The notes: generated by a model not told the origin, from the sequence alone. DNA of 64,000 bases from Agrobacterium tumefaciens (GCF_005221385.1 NZ_CP039903.1:1116001-1180000); one strand, 5' to 3'; positions 40,190 through 48,857 are shown, counted from the first letter of the stretch. Translations and numbers: made by a program.

Positions 40190-40542
40190 CTGATAGTCTC
40201 TCCCTAATGATTTGAACTGAAATCCTGATGGTTTCGGCAATCCGTGTCCGGCGCCGGAGCTTAGAGTGTCTGCGCAAAATGGCCAGCCTTTTCATCGCGC
40301 CCCGGTGGCGTCGCAGAGCAGGGGAAGTTTGCGAAGTTTCCGTGAAGCGCAATGATGTTCCATGGCAGATATTCGGTGCAGACACTGCTGCCCCAAAGGC
40401 GCGTGCGTGAGTCAGGATTGTTTTCGATAGTCGATTTGCCTATTCTGACGAAACGCTACCATGCCGCTCCGGCCGGCTCTGAGAACCGACACGAAAAACT
40501 GCGCGACGCCGTCTCCAAACCCCGATGTTGTGGAGAATACCG

Positions 40543-41193
40543 ATGACGATCACGATTACCACCTTTGAACGCTCACCCGACGGCGGCAAGGGCCTCGCCC
40601 GCGACATGCGCGTTCGTTGGGCGTTGGAAGAGGTGGGCCAGCCATATGATGTGCGCCTTCTCTCGTTCAAGGCGATGAAGGAACCGGAGCATCTCACGCT
40701 TCAGCCTTTCGGGCAGATTCCGACCTATGAAGAGGGCGATCTCGTTCTGTTCGAATCCGGTGCCATCATCTTCCATATAGCCGAGCACCATGCCGGCCTG
40801 CTGCCCAAAGAGGCGGATGCGCGGGCGCGGGCGATAAGCTGGATGTTTGCGGCCCTCAGCACCATGGAGCCACCGATCGTCGAGCACTTTGTCACCGGCT
40901 TTCTCGAAAGGGACAAAAGCTGGCATGATGAACGCCTTCGAATGGTGGATGAACGCATTCGCAAGCGGCTCGGTGAATTGTCCCGCCGCCTCGGTGGAGC
41001 CGATTGGCTCGATGGCGCATTCAGCGCCGGCGATCTGCTGATGGTGTCGGTCCTGCAAAGGATAATAAGTTCAGGCATTCTCGACGAATATCCGAACCTT
41101 TCAGCTTATGTGGCCAGAGGCGAAGCACGTCCCGCCTATAAGCGGGCCTTCGCCGATCAGCTGGCGGTTTTCAGAGCTGCGCAGAAAACTTGA
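40543..41193 (+). CDS. Glutathione S-transferase family protein
   Basis: GST of 216 aa. Thioredoxin-fold N-terminal domain (about residues 1-80) with the glutathione-binding PTYEEGDLVLFESGAIIFHIAEHH, then a helical C-terminal domain (about 90-205). MRVRWALEEVGQPYDVRL is the typical helix 1-strand 2 block. The substrate is unknown. TGGAGA precedes the ATG at 43-base numbering 40543. Divergent partner of a peroxiredoxin gene, which suggests oxidative or electrophile stress context. 41194-41401 downstream is empty. Confidence 0.9.
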   Translation: MTITITTFERSPDGGKGLARDMRVRWALEEVGQPYDVRLLSFKAMKEPEHLTLQPFGQIPTYEEGDLVLFESGAIIFHIAEHHAGLLPKEADARARAISWMFAALSTMEPPIVEHFVTGFLERDKSWHDERLRMVDERIRKRLGELSRRLGGADWLDGAFSAGDLLMVSVLQRIISSGILDEYPNLSAYVARGEARPAYKRAFADQLAVFRAAQKT

Positions 41194-41401
41194 CCGTCTC
41201 AGCCCGAAACATTGACGCGATATGCCATCCCAGGCGACCGGGGCGCGGGTAGGGACCACACGCCCGGCTTGGAAGAGCCGGAAGCTGGGCCATTTCAAGA
41301 AAGAACCTGCTGCATCGATCTACTTGTTGGATCAGTCGTTGCCACGCCTTTCGGAGCCTTTAATGCCACGACCCCTGAGCTTCCGGCTTCGGCAGCTCTC
41401 C

Positions 41402-42076
41402 TCAGTGAGGGTCCTTCGTGTAAACGAATGTCGGTACACACCAGTTAAAGCGTATTGCAAGGAGCCTGAGCATCAACCCGAGGGCCATTGCGACGAGCGA
41501 GGATATCGCGTGAGAGGCACCCAAAAGGGGCGCACTCAAGTAGATCAGGCTGGTAAGGACCGAGACGATTGCATAGAGTTCCGAACGAAATAACAGCGGT
41601 ACTTCGTTGCACAGTATATCCCGAAGTACGCCGCCCAGACATCCAGTCAGCACTCCCGCCGCCACCACGACAACCAGCGGCAGGTTAAGGCCTGACGCAA
41701 TCTGGCAGCCGATGACGGTGAAGACGACCAGTCCTATTGCGTCAAGAAAAAGGAACATCTTGCGCAGTTGATACATGTATCGGGCGATTGGGATCGTCGC
41801 CAGCGCAGATAATCCCGTCACGAGGAGATAGCTGGGGTTTTCGACCCACGACAGCGGATAGTGGTTCAGAAAAACATCGCGCACGGTCCCACCGCCGAGG
41901 GCGGTAATGCATCCAAGTAAAAATACGCCGATCCAATCCATTTCGCGACGGCCGGCGGCGAGTGCGGCTGTCATCGCCTCTGCGACAATCGCAACGAAAT
42001 AGAGGATATGGATAATGTCGCTGGTCGAGGGAAAGATCATCGAATAACCCGAAAATTCAGTATCTGTGAATGACAT
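41402..42076 (-). CDS. UPF0126/TRIC-type membrane protein, putative glycine transporter
   Basis: Membrane protein of 224 aa with about seven hydrophobic segments and two UPF0126 repeats. Each repeat has the diagnostic GG-x-x-RD turn: ALGGGTVRDVF near residue 60 and CLGGVLRDIL near 147. The family is structurally a trimeric intracellular cation channel (TRIC), and members have been tied to glycine transport, which is how the Pfam domain is now labelled. It starts 15 bases after the FtsI-like gene. A glycine riboswitch lies on the same strand 3 kb upstream, in line with a glycine role. Confidence 0.9.
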   Translation of the reverse strand: MSFTDTEFSGYSMIFPSTSDIIHILYFVAIVAEAMTAALAAGRREMDWIGVFLLGCITALGGGTVRDVFLNHYPLSWVENPSYLLVTGLSALATIPIARYMYQLRKMFLFLDAIGLVVFTVIGCQIASGLNLPLVVVVAAGVLTGCLGGVLRDILCNEVPLLFRSELYAIVSVLTSLIYLSAPLLGASHAISSLVAMALGLMLRLLAIRFNWCVPTFVYTKDPH

Positions 42077-42091
42077 GGGTTCATCGCCAAT

Positions 42092-43828
42092 TCAGTAGTT
42101 CATCAACGGAGATGCCTGCGGGTTCCCGAAGGACGGCCGAACCCCGAGAAGAGGTGCGGCGCGCTCAATGATATCGCGCACCATCGGCGCGGCATTGAAG
42201 GCCGCAAGACGCCCACCGCGCTCGCCGGAAAGTGGGGCGTCTATGATCGACAGAACCAGATAACGGGGGCGGTGCATGGGGAATGCTGCGAGGAATGTAT
42301 TGAAGTTCAGGTTCTTCGCATATTTGCCATCGATAACCTTTTCCGCTGTCCCGGTCTTCCCGCCCACATCAAAACCGGCCACCTGGGCGTTTCGGCCCGA
42401 ACCTTGGGTGCCGTTGTACCAGAACAGCTCGCGGACCTTTGCGCTGGTCGAGGCCTGCAGGACACGCCTGCCGGTGATTTGGTGACGCCTGTCGTTGTCG
42501 GCGATGAAGGTCGGGTGCCGGAACATGCCGCCGTTTACGAGAGCCGCCGCAGCCGCGGCCGTCTGTAACGGTGTCGTGGCCAGACCGTGACCGAAGGAGA
42601 TCGTTGCGGAATTGATCTTTTTCCAGTTCCTTGGCGCTGCGGGCGAAGCAATTTCCGGTAACTCCGTCTGCATCTTTGACAACAGGCCCAATCTGAAGAG
42701 AAACTGCTGGTGACTTTCCAGGCCAACGAGATCCGCGACTTTTGCCGTGCCGATGTTTGATGAATAGCGAAAGACTTCCCGGATTGTCAGCGGCCGTCCT
42801 CGGCCGTGAAAATCCCTGATGATGAAACCACCCATCTTCAGGGGGCGAGAGGCATCAACCACCGAGTTCAGATTGACGACGCCTGCATCAATCCCCATGG
42901 CAAGGGTGAACGCCTTGAAGGTGGAGCCCATTTCAACCGCTGAATTGCTCATGCGGTTGAACCATCCCTTTTCATAGTCCCTGTCGATCGTGCCATCGGC
43001 AAGGCGCCGCGAAGGTTCATTCGGGTCATAATCGGGGACCGACGCCATCGCGAGAACCTCGCCTGTGTCGACATCGATTACGACGGCACCTGCCGCTTCC
43101 GCCCGATAGTTCCTCAAGGCATCGCTAACGACGTTATGCACGATGCTCTGAACACGCAAATCGATGGACAGCCGGACGGGTTCAAGCTGGGTGGGATCGG
43201 TAAGCCCAACGCCACGCAGGTCTGCCAGGCCTTGCCTGTCGAGATAGCGCTCAATGCCCGCCAGCCCCTGATTGTCGATGTTGACATGCCCGACAATGTG
43301 AGATGCCACTGGCCCGCCAGGATAAAAACGCCGCTTTTCGGGTCTGAAGCCGATGCCCGGAATGCCAAGGCGCATGATCTCAGCTTCCTGGCGCGGCGTA
43401 AGCTGTCTCCTGATCCACTGGAAACCGGAGTCAGACGTTAGTTTTCTGTGCAGATCAGCCCAATCCAGGTCGGGAACAACAGAGGCGAGCTTTTCAATGG
43501 CCTCATTTGCATCAACAACGCGGCGAGGCTCCGCATAAAGCGAGATGAGATTGATATCCGTTGCGATAAGCTGGCCATTGCGGTCCAGAATGTCGGGGCG
43601 GGAGGCGATTATATGGGGTGATCGTGGAATACTCGCCGTCGCTTCGCTCTCGGAAAAATAGCCATATTGCAAAAGGCGGACTGCGATCGCGGCATAACCG
43701 ATCGCAAATGCCACGATTAGAAGGCCCACCCGCTTACGATTTCGAGCGGAAATTTTTGCGCCGCGTTTTTTGGCAGGGAGAACAAGGTATCCGACGGTAC
43801 CTCTCCTGTAACGAGCAATCAAAGACAT
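42092..43828 (-). CDS. FtsI/PBP2-like class B penicillin-binding protein
   Basis: Peptidoglycan D,D-transpeptidase of 578 aa. N-terminal membrane anchor (VGLLIVAFAIGYAAIAVRLLQYG, about residues 33-55), then a dimerisation domain (RPDILDRNGQLIATDI) and the transpeptidase domain. Active-site motifs are complete: S-T-F-K in EMGSTFKAFTLAMG near 298, Y-S-S-N in FRYSSNIGT near 352 and K-T-G in GGKTGTAEK near 492. The usual ftsI lies in the dcw cluster, so this is probably an extra copy. Coupled to the UPF0126 gene (15-base gap). Confidence 0.93.
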   Translation of the reverse strand: MSLIARYRRGTVGYLVLPAKKRGAKISARNRKRVGLLIVAFAIGYAAIAVRLLQYGYFSESEATASIPRSPHIIASRPDILDRNGQLIATDINLISLYAEPRRVVDANEAIEKLASVVPDLDWADLHRKLTSDSGFQWIRRQLTPRQEAEIMRLGIPGIGFRPEKRRFYPGGPVASHIVGHVNIDNQGLAGIERYLDRQGLADLRGVGLTDPTQLEPVRLSIDLRVQSIVHNVVSDALRNYRAEAAGAVVIDVDTGEVLAMASVPDYDPNEPSRRLADGTIDRDYEKGWFNRMSNSAVEMGSTFKAFTLAMGIDAGVVNLNSVVDASRPLKMGGFIIRDFHGRGRPLTIREVFRYSSNIGTAKVADLVGLESHQQFLFRLGLLSKMQTELPEIASPAAPRNWKKINSATISFGHGLATTPLQTAAAAAALVNGGMFRHPTFIADNDRRHQITGRRVLQASTSAKVRELFWYNGTQGSGRNAQVAGFDVGGKTGTAEKVIDGKYAKNLNFNTFLAAFPMHRPRYLVLSIIDAPLSGERGGRLAAFNAAPMVRDIIERAAPLLGVRPSFGNPQASPLMNY

Positions 43829-43985
43829 GAAAATACTCCACGCTCACGTATCGGGAATAGGGTGGGAATGCGGGCAGGTCCAACCGGTCACCGCACGCGC
43901 GCAGGACAGACCCTGTCACGCGGCATTTTACACCGCGCCAAATCCCGGAAAATTCGGCAATGGCGCAGGCTTGATCTGCACATAA

Positions 43986-44837
43986 TCAGGAACGCCACAA
44001 GGGCTTGAGACTTTCACTGATAAAGTCCATGGCAACACGTATCCGTGGCGTGTCGCGCACGTCTTCGTGGATCACCAGCCAAACGTCGATCCTGACACCC
44101 GGATCGAGTGGATCGAACCTCACAAGACCGTGTTCCGCGGCGAGGTAGGCGGGCAGCAGCGCCACCCCACAGCCGCCGGCGGCAGCAGCAGCCTGTATGC
44201 GCAGGTCGTTGCTGCACATGAACACCTCGTCGGCAGAAAGCCTGTCATCAAGCCAGCGATAGTGATCCGACTCCCGCATGGTATCATCGTAACTGATATA
44301 GAGAGGAGGGCCGTTTCTCGTCGGGTAGGCAGGGTCGGCATAGAGGAAATAGGAAAATTGTCCAAGGCGACGCGCAACCAGCGTGGCTTCGCTCGGCCTC
44401 TTCAGGCTGATGGCAATATCCGCTTCTCCCTTGGAGAGGGACATCGCCTCCATGGTGCCGACAAGACGGAGCCTTACGTCAGGATGCTGAGATTGCAGCG
44501 CGGAGATTTGCGGCGCAATGAAGCTGTAGAGCAGCGATGGCGGCGCGGATACCACGATATCACCTTCGATACCGTTCTGACCGGAACCGGCGCAGCGGCT
44601 CAGAGCAAATGCCGATCTGCTCATATCCTCGGCGAAGTTCGCGACGTCGCGGCCCATATCGGTCAGCACATATGATCGTGGCCTGCGATCCACAAGCTTT
44701 ACCGAAAGTGAGGTTTCCAGCGATGTGATGCGCCGACTGACGGTCGTATGATCAACCCGTAGCGCCTTGGCGGTTGCCGTGATCGAACCGTGGTGAGCAA
44801 AGGCGGAGAAAAATCGCAAGTCTTCCCAATCGACCAT
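43986..44837 (-). CDS. LysR-family transcriptional regulator
   Basis: LysR regulator of 283 aa. N-terminal winged helix-turn-helix (DWEDLRFFSAFAHHGSITATAKALRVDHTTVSRRITSLE), then a periplasmic-binding-protein-like effector domain. The effector domain is slightly short. It lies 157 bases upstream of the FtsI-like gene on the same strand and may regulate it or the whole locus; its ligand is unknown. No typical T-N11-A site was picked out with confidence. Confidence 0.92.
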   Translation of the reverse strand: MVDWEDLRFFSAFAHHGSITATAKALRVDHTTVSRRITSLETSLSVKLVDRRPRSYVLTDMGRDVANFAEDMSRSAFALSRCAGSGQNGIEGDIVVSAPPSLLYSFIAPQISALQSQHPDVRLRLVGTMEAMSLSKGEADIAISLKRPSEATLVARRLGQFSYFLYADPAYPTRNGPPLYISYDDTMRESDHYRWLDDRLSADEVFMCSNDLRIQAAAAAGGCGVALLPAYLAAEHGLVRFDPLDPGVRIDVWLVIHEDVRDTPRIRVAMDFISESLKPLWRS

Positions 44838-44966
44838 TTTAAATTTCCTGAATTAGGTGTGTTCGTACAAGAACCGCATACGGATCTCATCGCGAGATGG
44901 CGGATCGCGAGGTGCTTGCGCCACACCTGTCGAGCGCCATTGCCCGGTGAAACCGCGTAGAACCGT

Positions 44967-45158
44967 TCAAATTTTGAAGGTGAATGGGGTGAAATGCCGC
45001 CGCTGACGCCGGCTGGCATGAGCGCCGGCGCGCAGGAATCCGCAACGCCTGCCAAGGTCGTGTGCGGCAAATGGAATTGCCGCCATTGTCAATGAAAATG
45101 GTCTTGAAACTGCGTCAACGCAATCGACTGTCGATAGGGAAGGGTGACTTCCAGCCAT
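44967..45158 (-). CDS. Short ORF directly behind the second glycine riboswitch
   Basis: ORF of 63 codons beginning MAGSHPSLSTVDCVDAVSRP. AAGGAG lies 7 bases before the ATG, and a small hairpin (GCCC-aagaaaac-GGGC) precedes it, placed between the riboswitch and this start. The C-terminal half is Arg/His-rich and does not look like a normal folded protein. It could be a leader peptide, a decayed remnant of a glycine-regulated gene, or chance. I do not recognise the sequence. Positions 44838-44966 downstream show nothing clear. Confidence 0.35.
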   Translation of the reverse strand: MAGSHPSLSTVDCVDAVSRPFSLTMAAIPFAAHDLGRRCGFLRAGAHASRRQRRHFTPFTFKI

Positions 45159-45190
45159 AGGTGCTCCTTGCCCGTTTTCTTGGGCTTTTG

Positions 45191-45371
45191 GCACCCCCTC
45201 TGTCATTGGCCTGAGAGATTCGCTCACCGTGTTTCGGCGAACTTACACCATCGGCGCGAGCAATAAGCCCGCTTTTCAGAGTTTGTATGATCTTGCAGCG
45301 GTCCATTTGCCTGAGAGTTTCCGGGGTGGTTGCTCCGTCGGCGCCGATGTTGGGAGAAATCGGTCTCTCCC
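45191..45371 (-). promoter_or_regulatory. Second glycine riboswitch, not linked to gcv genes
   Basis: On the minus strand, aptamer I (45371 to 45295) begins GGGAGAGACC, contains GCCGACGGAGCAACCACC and CTCTCAGGCAAATGGAC, a near-consensus glycine aptamer very like the gcvT one. Aptamer II (about 45284 to 45191) contains CTCGCGCCGATGG, CTCTCAGGCCAATGACAGAG, but its 5' block reads CTCTGAAAAG instead of GGAGAG. The next ORF is the 63-codon one; further along are LysR, PBP and UPF0126 genes. 45372-45554 upstream probably holds the promoter. Confidence 0.9.
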
Positions 45372-45554
45372 GCTGCTCGATATGTGTTGCCCCACGCCTC
45401 AATCACGAGGTCTGGAGCGCTGTGATCTGGCGTTTCCACGACCGAAAGGCCCCAGATCCGCTAAACCGAACGACCGCGAGATATGGTGTCGTTTATGGCG
45501 TAAATTTGACCCGCAGCGGTTATTCTTGATCATTTCCCGCTCAGATTGACGTTA

Positions 45555-46304
45555 TCAGATGACCAAAAGGGGTGTTTTCCCTTTCACTCGATCATAAAGA
45601 TCGATCGCATCCTGCATCAGCATTCTTACGCAACCCGAGGAAGAGTTTTTGCCTATGGTTCTCCAGCTTGGTGATCCGTGAATACGATAGAGCGTATCCT
45701 TGCCGTTCTGGAAAATGTACATGGCGCGCGCACCGAGAGGATTCCTGGGGCCGGGGGCCATTCCACCTGCTTCAACACCGTAGGGCTTGAGTTCAGGATT
45801 GCGTGCGATCATATCGTCCGGCGCCTTCCACCTTGGCCATTTCTGCTTCCACTGAACGACAGCGCGCCCTTTCCATGACCGTCCCTGAGTTCCGAGCCCC
45901 ACGCCGTAACGTATGGCTCGGCCACGGGGAAGAACCCAGTAGAGGAACCGCTCATTTGTATCTACGACAATGGAATAGGCAGGCTCTGCGGTGATGTATT
46001 CGACCTCCTGTCGGAGGTATTGTGGGTCAATGGCGCGGTAATTGACTGCAGGAACATCAAAGCCACCATCCGCCAGCGCAGCATAAATTTCGTCGTAAGC
46101 GAAACCGGTACCCGCAGGCTTTGGCCTGTTGTCCTTCGCCGTTTTTGGGGCTGTCGTCGTTTCATTTTTATTTTCGGGCAGGGTAGCCGCGACAACTTCG
46201 AGTTTCGTCTTGGGAACCTGCTCGCAACCTGCAGCCAGGAATGAACTGATGGCCAGGGTAAGCAGCGATCTGCGAGACAAGTGAGAATTGATTTTCTGTT
46301 CCAA
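45555..46304 (-). CDS. L,D-transpeptidase (YkuD) lipoprotein
   Basis: Protein of 249 aa with a twin-arginine-like/lipoprotein signal (RRSLLTLAISSFLAAGCEQ; lipobox LAAGC, Cys near residue 27), a low-complexity linker (about 35-65) and a YkuD domain. Active-site motif IHGSPSWRTIGKNSSSGCVRM near 209-229 has the catalytic His and Cys. It forms 3-3 peptidoglycan cross-links or attaches envelope proteins. L,D-transpeptidases are numerous in Agrobacterium, whose wall is rich in 3-3 links. Next on the strand is the glycine riboswitch. Confidence 0.92.
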   Translation of the reverse strand: MEQKINSHLSRRSLLTLAISSFLAAGCEQVPKTKLEVVAATLPENKNETTTAPKTAKDNRPKPAGTGFAYDEIYAALADGGFDVPAVNYRAIDPQYLRQEVEYITAEPAYSIVVDTNERFLYWVLPRGRAIRYGVGLGTQGRSWKGRAVVQWKQKWPRWKAPDDMIARNPELKPYGVEAGGMAPGPRNPLGARAMYIFQNGKDTLYRIHGSPSWRTIGKNSSSGCVRMLMQDAIDLYDRVKGKTPLLVI

Positions 46305-46610
46305 GGCTGTTCTGCTGTCGAATTCTAGGGGCTATGCCGGGATCGGGGCTGACAACCGACTAAGCGCCACGGCCCGGATGTCTGCTGCGCGACAGAAACC
46401 ATGAAATCTGCCCGTTCGATACTGCGCAAATGCGCAGATTGGCCCTGCGACATTCCCGGTAAAAACCGGGTGTGATGTCTATTCAAGGCCTATCTTGCAA
46501 ACACGGGTCAGTCATGAACGCGGTCGTCGACCGGGATTGCGTTTGCGCTGCAGACAGCCGTGGCACGGTGCAATTTTTCTGAAATTGTGGTCGAACAGGG
46601 CGTGGCGACT
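46305..46610. other. Intergenic stretch without recognisable gene
   Basis: Region upstream of the L,D-transpeptidase gene. It should include its promoter on the minus strand, but I see no convincing -35/-10 pair. No ORF with a ribosome binding site is apparent. Confidence 0.5.
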
Positions 46611-46697
46611 TCCAACGTTGACATTGACCAGCGTTATGCGAGGAGAGGTTCGCATTTCTATCTGGCCCAAGTGTCGCATTACTAAATGGGCGCTACA
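46611..46697 (-). repeat. Decayed terminal fragment of an older related insertion sequence
   Basis: This 87-base stretch aligns directly with 48769-48857, the right end of the intact element next door: CCAACGTTG, TTGACCAG/ATTGACCAG, CTGGCCCAA, TGTCGCATTACTAAAT and final TACA match. Identity looks around three quarters by eye. It ends exactly where TACGA begins, so an older copy once ended here and most of it has been lost. Confidence 0.75.
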
Positions 46698-46702
46698 TAC
46701 GA
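46698..46702. repeat. Left target-site duplication (TACGA)
   Basis: TACGA flanks the element on the left; the same five bases follow its right end at 48858-48862. Confidence 0.85.
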
Positions 46703-46757
46703 TGTCAAAGCTGATTAGAGATGCGACGCCGCTGGCCCGTTAGAAATGCGACACTGG
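46703..46757. repeat. Left terminal inverted repeat of the insertion sequence
   Basis: Contains two ATGCGAC boxes (about 46721 and 46749), probably transposase-binding subrepeats. Pairs with 48803-48857. Confidence 0.75.
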
Positions 46758-46905
46758 CTCCGACAATCAGCCCCCGACCGGACCGGCTGGGCCGGGTTGC
46801 AAGGGTAGGGAGGGGGCGGGTAATGAAACTCCCTCTTCGGCTTTAGCTTCCTCAGTTGTGGCGACTGCTTTGCGCCAATACCGGTCATCAGTTCTCAGCG
46901 AAAAG

Positions 46906-47214
46906 TTACCGAGGAACCTTCGCCAGCCACTCTTCTGCACGGGAGATAACAGGGCGAATATTTGGACTAAACTCTTCTTCATCGTGCCAAGCCGCAATCT
47001 CGAGGTCCATTCCGATGTCTTCCATCTCTTTGATGAGATGATACGGGAGTGCTTCCAGCGCCCGCCCGTTAAGCAGGAAGGAACTTGCCGCAGATGACGG
47101 AAGAATTTCCCGACGACATAATGACAAAAGCGATTGCTCAATTCTGTGTACGAGCGACACGTTTGGCAATGGCGACTCCTGCATCTCTGGATCAGAGCGA
47201 CAATTGTCTATCAT
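46906..47214 (-). CDS. Passenger ORF inside the insertion sequence
   Basis: ORF of 102 codons downstream of the transposase and in the same orientation, 73 bases after its stop. The protein is acidic at the C-terminus (MEDIGMDLEIAAWHDEEE, then RAEEWLAKVPR) and looks like a folded small protein. I do not recognise it. Upstream bases offer only a weak ribosome binding site. 46758-46905 between it and the left repeat is G-rich without a gene. It may be a genuine accessory gene of the element. Confidence 0.5.
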   Translation of the reverse strand: MIDNCRSDPEMQESPLPNVSLVHRIEQSLLSLCRREILPSSAASSFLLNGRALEALPYHLIKEMEDIGMDLEIAAWHDEEEFSPNIRPVISRAEEWLAKVPR

Positions 47215-47287
47215 TTTTACTCGATCTGAAAAGCGGGCCGGTATCGTATCAGTCTAATACAATGTCTCCTTCGGGCCGAAAGCGGCC

Positions 47288-48715
47288 TTATTCAGCCGCC
47301 TCCATTCGAGCAAGCGCTTTCTGCCTTCTCGCAATCACCTCCGGATCATTCATGAAATCCGTGCGTCGTCCCGGCTTGCGGCCACGCTTCTGATAGCCGT
47401 TCGCCGTGCTGCCGTCGCGAATGCCGAACATATGATCCGTCTGACCGGTGCGGCGATGGCCGTCCTTGCTGCGTTGCTGTTCGCGACCAGCCTGCATCTC
47501 GGCAACCAGCGACAGCATGTCATCCAGTCGCTTGTTGTCTACGACTTCGGCGCGATGTACCGAGCGTAACGTGTCGAAGGTTCTATAGGGCAGGGCAAAG
47601 CTCTCGTGCATGATCTCGAGCCGGCCGTCGGGATAATCGCACACGATCACCTTCTGGCCCGCCAATGGCCTGGATATCTCGGTCGGATCGAGAATGAACA
47701 GCACCTTGTCGTAACGCAGTGTCAGAGATTGCGACAGGGTGCGGACTTCCTTGCGGCACATGGCGCCATCGAGGTTCTCCTGATCGGCCAGCGGTCTGTG
47801 CATGTCCTTCGGATTGCGTGGCAGCTTGCCGAAACGAATGTTGAAATCCGCAATGAACTCAGGTGCAAAGGCATTGGCTTCTTCAATCGTGTCGATGCCG
47901 CGAAGCCGCATCTCTTTCACTAACCGATCCTGCAGCGTCTGATTGGCACGCTCCACCCGGCCTTTAGCCTGCGGGGTGTTGGCACAAATGATGTCGATGT
48001 TTAGCTCATAAAGAGCACGGCCAAACTGCGTCAGTCCGCTGGTGCGGTCCTTCTTCGACGCATGCAGCGAGCGGAAAACGCCGTGCTTGTCGCTGTAGAA
48101 GGCCAGCGGCTTGCCCCATTGCTGTAGATAGGCCTTCGTAGCATGCAGATAGTCGAACGTGTTCTCCGATCCGGCAAAGCGTAGATGCAGAAGCTTGCCG
48201 GTGGCATCATCGATATAGACGAGCAGGGCGCATTTGGGGCCGCGGTTCTCGAACCACCAGTGATGCGAACCATCGATCTGAACCAGTTCGCCAAAGCAAT
48301 CACGTCGGCCACGTGGTTGGAAAACCCGTTTCTTGCGTTCCTGGCGCGAGATCCAGATTCCGGCCTCGGTCATCCATTGCCGCAGCGTCTCTTTGGCGAC
48401 CGAGATCCGGTGCAGCTCGATCAGCTTCTCACGCGCCAGCGTTGGGCCGAAATCCAGATAGCGTTCGCGGATCAGATCCAGCGCCGCATTGCGAAATTCC
48501 TCGCTGTGGCGCCGGTTGCTTGGCTGTGATCGCTTCTTCGAAACGAGCCCGGCCGGGCCATCCCGGTCATAGGCCTGCAGCAGCCGATGGACCTGACTTC
48601 GACTGAGGTCGAGCCGGTCCGCCGCCTGGACGACGCTCAGGCGTTCGTCACGGATCTTCTGGATAAGTTCGAGGCGATGCAATTCTTTCTGCGACATGGT
48701 GATCAAAAAGGACAT
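47288..48715 (-). CDS. Transposase, ISNCY/IS1202-like, DDE type
   Basis: Transposase of 475 aa. N-terminal helix-turn-helix (VVQAADRLDLSRSQVHRLLQAY, about residues 30-51), then an rve integrase core with DDE candidates: Asp in LVQIDGSHHWWFE near 150, Asp in FYSDKHGVFRS near 213, Glu in KGRVERANQTLQDRL near 257. The C-terminal part resembles IS481/ISNCY-type enzymes. GGAG lies 6 bases upstream of the ATG at 48715. The frame is intact, so the element may still be active. Confidence 0.9.
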   Translation of the reverse strand: MSFLITMSQKELHRLELIQKIRDERLSVVQAADRLDLSRSQVHRLLQAYDRDGPAGLVSKKRSQPSNRRHSEEFRNAALDLIRERYLDFGPTLAREKLIELHRISVAKETLRQWMTEAGIWISRQERKKRVFQPRGRRDCFGELVQIDGSHHWWFENRGPKCALLVYIDDATGKLLHLRFAGSENTFDYLHATKAYLQQWGKPLAFYSDKHGVFRSLHASKKDRTSGLTQFGRALYELNIDIICANTPQAKGRVERANQTLQDRLVKEMRLRGIDTIEEANAFAPEFIADFNIRFGKLPRNPKDMHRPLADQENLDGAMCRKEVRTLSQSLTLRYDKVLFILDPTEISRPLAGQKVIVCDYPDGRLEIMHESFALPYRTFDTLRSVHRAEVVDNKRLDDMLSLVAEMQAGREQQRSKDGHRRTGQTDHMFGIRDGSTANGYQKRGRKPGRRTDFMNDPEVIARRQKALARMEAAE

Positions 48716-48802
48716 GACGACTCCGACCGCTCATGGTCTCGACCAGGCTGAAGATCGTCATCCTTGCTCCCAACGTTGGCTTTGACCAGTGCGTCGAGAG
48801 GC

Positions 48803-48857
48803 GAGACTGTCGCATCTCTAACTGGCCCAACTGTCGCATTACTAAATAGCCCTTACA
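48803..48857. repeat. Right terminal inverted repeat of the insertion sequence
   Basis: Inverted partner of 46703-46757, ending ...TAGCCCTTACA just before TACGA. Confidence 0.75.

Larger units (their letters stand above)
46703..48857 (-). mobile_element. Complete insertion sequence, ISNCY/IS1202-like
   Basis: Element of 2155 bp. Its ends are imperfect inverted repeats of about 55 bases: left TGTCAAAGCTGATTAGAGATGCGAC and inverted right TGTAAGGGCTATTTAGTAATGCGAC (25-base outer parts), each followed by a second GGCCC...TTAGA.ATGCGACA block. Both begin TGT and are bracketed by TACGA, so the boundaries are supported at base level. It carries one full transposase and one short passenger ORF. Family name is from the transposase type and my recall. 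Confidence 0.88.
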
